From assembly GCA_947683625.1 (NCBI GenBank), contig CANTUR010000381.1:310001-374000 (forward strand): a stretch of DNA of 64,000 nucleotides, written 5' to 3'. This stretch comes from Mallotus nudiflorus (Eukaryota; Streptophyta; Magnoliopsida; Malpighiales; Euphorbiaceae). Positions within the stretch are counted from its first letter, which is position 1. The number at the start of each line of letters is the position of its first letter. The notes under the pieces were generated by a model, which worked only from the letters and a program-made list of their open reading frames with translations, had not been told where the DNA came from and made no database searches. Positions 57,999 through 64,000 of the stretch are shown here, one piece after another. Both the position numbers and the translations under genes were made by a program.

Positions 57999-60900
57999 TT
58001 ATGATTGTGAAAATTGTGAATTCATATAGTGTCTTAAATCCCTACACGTTTCCTCAGTCCTAAGTCTTGTCAAAACTCGCTTCTCTAACCTCCTTACCCA
58101 TTCTTTGCTCACATGGAACTGTCTCCCAATCTCCTCAAGTGATTTAGGTTGATAATCTTTGAACCCAAATCTTAGAATTAATATTTGCCTTTCTCTTGAA
58201 CCCAAGCCTCTTAAAAGATCATGTACGTCTTTTATCATGTGTTGCCTCATGACAACGTCTCCAGGACTCTGCACTGACGTATCAGGGATGTATTCCTACA
58301 CCAACAAAGTTAATTAAGCCCCTTCAGAAGTTTCATAGTATCAATCAACTTCTAAAGAATCAATATGAATGATTAGTATAATTATTTTTTAAAGTTTATA
58401 GAAGTATGAAATTAATTGTATCAATATGAATAATTAATATAAATATTTTTTTGAAAGTTTTTTTTAATTAATAGAGAGATTATATAACTTAAATTTCGAT
58501 AGACTGTACAACATAGGACAATCTTTTCCTTTAAATTGACAACCACATGAGTTAAACCTTACATCATGATATTCTTGGAGAGAAATTACGACTAGAATAT
58601 TCTCTCACTTATATTTTTTGAAAGCTTTTTAAAGCAATAATGGAAATGTTTCCATGCCACACTAGTTATGAAATTAATCTGTATTCATGCTTAGTAGCTG
58701 GCCAAAAAGAAATTTACATGCTAAAGAACCTCTCATTATGAAACATTCTCATGTAGAAATTTTGTGGGGCCTTGTACCATTAAGACAACTCCTTAGTTAG
58801 CATTTTCAAGTTTTTACACTAAAATAAAAAATGATATTGTATAAAAGGTTTGACAAACATATATATATATATATGTTACCTCATACTTGTTATTTTTTTA
58901 GTTTGATACTTCAACTTATAGTTTTCACATTTTAACAATTGAATTCGTCTAAAATACTATTTTGAAACCCTTATCAACACATATGACATGAAATACTAAA
59001 TCAATATACGCTACATTTTAAAAGTTTGATTGACAAAAAACTGTAAGTAGAAGTGTCAAATTAACAAAAAGAGGTAAATACATTATGTCATCAGATTAGT
59101 GTATTTTAGACAAATTTAAGTGTTGAAATAACAAAACTATAAGTTGAAATGTCAAACTAACAAATTATACCAAGTATAAAGGACCGCAAATGTATTATAC
59201 CTTAAAAAAAAAAAAAAAGGAAGAATGTCAATAGAAAAAGAGAGAAAATGATAGGAGAATTTAAAGCATACCAAATATTTAGCTTTAGGCCATTCTCCCA
59301 TTTTTTTATCAATTGAACCCACAACTTTAAGGCATTTGCTGGCTGATTCAATTTTAGCCACAGAAAGACCAGTAAACTTGGCAATTTCTGTATCATCTGG
59401 GTGTCTTCCGTTGCTGGTGCTTAGAGCTTTTCGAGCTTTTTGTATCTGATTTACTGTCCGACTTAACGAGCACTAATAAAAAGCAAGACACAAGATATCA
59501 TCAAACCAATGAAACCTAGATGTTATCAACTATATCATATAATCTCTTAAACACCTGAAGGAACATACAGGAATTTGGATCCCTCTAGCATATCGTGAAA
59601 CAATCTTTGACATTGATTTCCGTATCCAATATTGTACATACGTTGAGAATTTGTATCCCCTTGTGGGATCAAATCTTTCTGCACCTCGCAAGACACCCAA
59701 ATTTCCAGCCTGAAACATTATAAATGAAATTTATACTATCTTTAGATAGAGTAAAACTATATTTATATATATAAGAGAATGCACGCAAGGTATATCGATC
59801 CGTTGAACAATTAATATTATTCATCCTCCTACATCTATCTTTTTTATTTTATTGAGAATTCATACAATGGTAAATTAGACCAAAAGATATGTTGACTTTT
59901 TGACTAAGAATATCATATCTCATGTACTCATTTGATCGGAGACATTATACCTTTCAACTCATTTGATAGAATTTGTCATCAATTAGTAATGAAAGATAGG
60001 ATGACTTGAAAGAATAACTAACTTGACCAGATAAAAATATAGCATATAACGTGACCATTACAATTGTCACAGTATCAAATATAGCTTAGCAATATTAAAA
60101 TATTTTTATGTGGAATATAAATTACAGTTATGTACTTAAAAAAAATTTAGAATAAAATTTAATAGAGTACCTTCGTTATGATTTATTCAAAACCCAAAAC
60201 TAACTTTTATAATAAAGTAAATATTTCATCTACAGCTTTAAAGCTTTATTATGTAAATCAATTTGGTTTATAAGCAATTACAGTTCTTGTTTGGTACATA
60301 TATTTGACCTCTATGATGCAACTTTTCTCACTGAACCATAACTTAATTATTGTTCAATATTAACTTCAGCGCAAAAGAAAAAGCAAACAATTACTTTAAA
60401 ACTGTACCTAACCCATTACTGAAAATGCTCAAAACATGTAATCTAAACAGATAATTTTTAATAATGATCATATTCATAGCAGAAGCAAACATTTATTGAA
60501 TGAACTACTTCTTGTTTTGAAATGTAACAAAGTTTATAAAAAAAATAAATAAATAAAGCATTTATGAGTAAAATACGCATACCTGAAGCAAATCTTCCAA
60601 GTCTATTCCCATACCCCTATAATTTCTTGCAAAGTATACAATTAAAGGGCGTGTACTCCTGATGAGTTCATCCCTGCAGTACCAGCCAAAACTTAAGTGT
60701 TGCTGCAATACCTTTACATCAAGTTTAGCTACTTTAGCCCAGCAACTCAAGCTAACATCTTGCCCAGTTTCATCTTCCAAACTTTTTCTAAGCTTTTCCA
60801 AGTTTGCAAGTACCTAAAAAAGTATACATATAATGAAATTATTGAAAATTACCCTTTAAATTATAGAAGAAAATAACCCAAAATTTTATCTGGTAGAAGT

Positions 60901-61760
60901 TTATAATAACCTTGACTCCTTTTGCCATTTCTACCTCATTTTTAGCCATCATCAATCTTCTACTCTTTGAGTTTGGTGCTTTCCTGTTAGATGAAAATGC
61001 ATGCTTTCCAGGACTGCTTTGATTATGTTTCAAAAGCCATGGAAAATGAGCTTTACAACCATTTTTTGAAGAAGCTTTTTCTCTTTTAGATTTTCTTTCT
61101 TCCTTCTTCGTGGTGCGGACTATAACATGATCATTAGATGTGCCCTTTATCTTACATTCTCCAATATTTTCAGTAGGAATATGCGACAAATCTGAAACGT
61201 TTGTAGCTTCAAGTGTTTTTGTTAAGCATGCATTGAATAATTGTAGAGCTCCAAGCCTTCCTAATTGCAGAAGGATATCCTTTTCCAACTTCAATGCCTC
61301 TAAATCAGTAAAAGACTCCTCTAAGATATTAAGATTTTCCAATAACAAACTATAATGTGATGTCCTCCCTTTTGAGCTTGAAGGTGATACAGAATTATCC
61401 CCTTCAATGAACACTTTAGCATCATTAGTAATGTCATTAAAACTACGATGAGACCTCTTGCTATCATTAACCTGAAAAAATGATATTGTGATACAATCAT
61501 CAAATAATCAGTAGAATGACAAACACATAGAAATGTTAAGGGTGAGCTGTAACTAGATAAGTGATAAAATCACAAACCTTAAATCCTTCTATTTGCTGAT
61601 TCTTTAAAATTCGTACTGTAGATTGGTAAGCATATGTCTTGAAAGAATCTCTATATCCAGTGTCTTCTATTGATAAAAAAGATTGACTTGTGTTTTTGAT
61701 GGTAGCCTCCTTCCCTTTATTAACTGTACCATTTATAATCATACCCATTAACATTAACAC
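57999..61760 (-). CDS. SIG3: Plastid RNA polymerase sigma factor, SIG3-like
   Basis: Six coding exons (minus): 61760-61578, 61471-60911, 60813-60583, 59709-59569, 59472-59272, 58295-57999. All introns are GT-AG and phase 0; the exons join in frame to 536 residues. It would direct plastid-encoded polymerase to promoters. Region 1.2/2: CRDELIRSTRPLIVYFARNY, DLEDLLQ joined to AGNLGVLRGAERFD, YKFSTYVQYWIRKS. Region 3: VNQIQKARKALSTSNGRHP. Region 4: SREIL-type block LGSRERQILILRFGFKDYQ, LEEIGRQFHVSKEWVRRLEK (helix-turn-helix). The wording CRDEL-RSTRPL and SLEEIG-VSKEWVR fits SIG3 among plant sigmas as I remember them. The N-terminal exon with the transit peptide was not found; 61760 is a GTG inside an open frame, and an acceptor (cactcttag) lies just upstream. 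No stop or frameshift seen, so probably functional. Confidence 0.85.
58875..59200. mobile_element. MITE in the last intron of the sigma factor gene
   Basis: The left end (ttacctcatacttgttattt...agtttgatacttcaacttatagttttcacatttt) is mirrored by the right end read in reverse (tttatacttggtataatttgttagtttgacatttcaacttatagttttgtt). Same family as 27375-27725. The intron is 58296-59271, and its splice sites are untouched. Confidence 0.75.
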
Positions 61761-64000
61761 TAAGAGTGCATTCAGTATAAATGAATTTCACAAAATTTTG
61801 TGTTGTGAAATTCATTTGCATTGCTTAGTTTAAATGAACATATTGTAAAATTCATTTGCAATGCCAATTTTCAAAATTTGTAGAATTGATTATAACTAAA
61901 TTAAATTCTAACAAAATAGTTGGAATATCCAAAATAAATTTGACAATTTTTAAGTCTATATTTCTAAATGACTAAAACAATACTCATTATTTTTTTTTTC
62001 ACCAAAATTAAAAATTACTTGAAATCTAGATTTATAGCAAACGCACAACGTAACAAAATATGAAAATCATTTGAAATTAATTCCATAAACTATTTATTTG
62101 AATTAAATACACTTCATTAATAAAAATTCGTTTAGAAATAGATTCTATTTGGAACTGATTTGGAAATAAAATGACTTTTTTCATGGAATTGAACCAAATA
62201 TAATGTAAATCAAGAACAACAATCACTGTTTCAAGCTTTTAAAGATGACCCAAATTTAGCTTAAAAAATGTTGTAATAGAAAAAGAAAATATCCACCCAT
62301 AATTTTGACTAGTTATTACATTATTAAAAAAAAAAACTCATATTATAAAACTTATTCGGTCATTTTAAGGCAAAAAACATATATAACTAGCTAACTAGAA
62401 ACAAGATGAATAAGTAAATCAATTTATTTTACTATTAAGAAATGCTAAAACATATTATCAAAAAAATGCTCAAACATTGTTAAAAAAATAGGAAAAATGC
62501 ATATTTAGCTTTATGCAGCTTTATTTTTTTTTACAATTATCCCTTTGCACCATAATTTGTGTATATTAACTCTCTGTATCTTTAAATAATCCCATCCTTT
62601 ATTAGTACAATAAAAGTTTTAAAATTTATTTATATAGATACACATATATGTGTACCAAAAAAGAGAACTAAAATATAAATAATATTGGTAACATATAGCA
62701 AAATATCTATTTTAGTCTTTGCAATTTTTAGAATTTCCTATAAGTTCATATATTTTAATTTTCAGTGATTTATTCCATAATATTTTTTAAATGACTTGTT
62801 AATTATTATTGCCTTTACTATAAGTGAATATTTTAATCATGTGCAAATTACAAAAAAATTTATCAGCTTTAGCACTTTTAGAAAATTCAACACATCTTTT
62901 TAATTTTAGTAATATTATTTACCAACCTTTTAATTATTACAATTCAATGCATTGGTTAAAAATTCGGTGAAACCTTACTGACATGATTATTGAAAAAATC
63001 AGAATCAATCTACACAAGCGTCACATCAAAATGCATCATTTTGATTATTTGAAAAAAAAAATACACAACCTTTGACATTTTTTTACAATTTAATCATGAC
63101 CTATTAATTTTGACGAATTTATACATATATAATTTTCTTATGTTTTATTTAATTTACATTTTTCAATTGATGCATGTAAAACAAATATCTAGGTAATGAT
63201 AATTCAAATTAATTTTTCTTATTAAACTGATATAAATTGTATTGCTTATTTTTATTTAAGGAAATATATACAAATTGATATGCATTTACTTACTTTTGGT
63301 TAAATTATTATTTTGAAATACTTAAAAATATTATTTAAATATTTAAACTAAACTATTTAAAAAAAATAACCTAACAAAGTAAATTTTTAAATATTGAATT
63401 TAATCAAATTGATATTTTATTATTTCAATTGACTTGTATATTAAGTAAATTTTCTAATTAAATTAATGCATGAAATAATTAATTTTTTTTTTTTTGAAAT
63501 CAAATCTTTTTTTTTCTTTTATAGATGAATTTATTGTAATTAATTAATTTTTTTATTTTTAATTAATAACTGTATTAAAAAAATTACTTTATATTTTACG
63601 TAAAGTAACTGTATTATAAACATTAATTTATATTTTACATAAAATTAAGCAATAAAATTTATATTGATAAGTAAAGCTCTATTTTAAGTTTTTTTTTCCA
63701 GTCAATAATTTCTATCTATATATTTTTTTTAATCTAAAATAACTAATAATAGAAATCAAGCTCATTATCTTAATTATTTGGGATCATGATGTTTTCAGTC
63801 TTAAAACATTATTTATATTATTATACGGTAAAAATATATATTTTATAATTAATGATTTACATTTTATAAAAAAATTTCATCAATTCTATTTGTTAATAAA
63901 AAAAAAATTTTGTTGATTGACTGTCGAAATTAATTTTTTCTAATTGCAATTTAAAAAATTTAGTTTATTTTTTAAAAAAATTCTATAATGTCAATTTCCA
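61761..64000. other. Upstream region of the sigma factor gene; nothing firm seen
   Basis: Very AT-rich. No exon with a convincing transit peptide was recognised on the minus strand, so exon 1 is beyond the window, very short or too diverged to see. 61765-62215 may be an old MITE (two direct copies of a gtgaaattcatttgca-like stretch; end caattccatgaaa-like), not supported well enough to call. Confidence 0.5.

Noticed and set aside
57999..61760. Bacterial sigma-70 gene or bacterial contamination
   Set aside because: The domains are split by GT-AG introns and flanked by plant MITEs, as in nuclear genes for plastid sigma factors.
61765..62215. hAT-like MITE upstream of the sigma factor exons
   Set aside because: Only short stretches near the ends look inverted and no target duplication was found; similarity to 56441-56600 is suggestive but too weak.
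1..64000. tRNA, rRNA or snoRNA genes
   Set aside because: No cloverleaf-like or conserved rRNA stretch was noticed by eye; a covariance-model scan could still find a small one.

Overview
The window is nuclear DNA of a flowering plant, most likely a eudicot. It is AT-rich, packed with nested LTR retrotransposons of the plant lineages Athila, Tat/Ogre and Tekay, and carries one intron-containing host gene for a plastid RNA polymerase sigma factor. Nothing looks bacterial, organellar or viral in origin. All calls come from reading the sequence by eye; no database search was run.

Layout. (1) 1-1114 is an antisense LTR of a Tat-like element that runs off the left edge and interrupts the 3' LTR of element A. 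(2) Element A (1115-25498, minus strand) is a decayed Athila-type Ty3/gypsy element. It has 5' LTR 24064-25498, a tRNA-Asp-type primer site, gag and protease (22500-23800), RT/RNase H/integrase (22480 down to 6250), an Athila ORF-1-type gene (5407-4501) and 3' LTR up to 2177. Two elements sit in its RT gene: a copia-like solo LTR (8032-9552, duplication TATAG) and element B (9837-21964, duplication CATAT), a 12.1-kb Tat element on the plus strand with gag and protease but no RT or integrase. (3) 25499-27930 is an AT-rich gap with a copia-like LTR relic and a MITE. (4) Element C (27931-42893, minus) is a Tat/Ogre element with gag, protease, RT, two RNase H segments and integrase, plus two opposite-strand, intron-containing genes beyond integrase (a plant-mobile-domain type and a DUF7745-like type). 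(5) Element D (42895-50146, minus) is a Tekay chromovirus cut off inside its integrase catalytic motif, where it abuts the broken LTR of C. (6) Element E (50147-56063, minus) is a pol-less Tat derivative with a 43-bp minisatellite. (7) 56064-64000 holds a SIG3-like sigma factor gene (minus, six coding exons seen, 61760-57999), a long foldback MITE downstream of it and a smaller MITE in its last intron.

How it fits together. The retroelements are dead: their reading frames carry many stops, most explicable as C-to-T or G-to-A changes, as expected of methylated repeats. Insertion order can be read: A first, then the solo LTR and B inside it. The most unusual pattern is that LTRs or flanking non-coding parts of several unrelated elements carry clusters of short palindromes. 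Arms and core differ between families but are constant within a family. The clearest case is twelve dyads around a shared GACCGA centre in the 3' LTR of B, absent from its 5' LTR. The sigma factor gene is the only gene likely to be functional; its first exon was not found.
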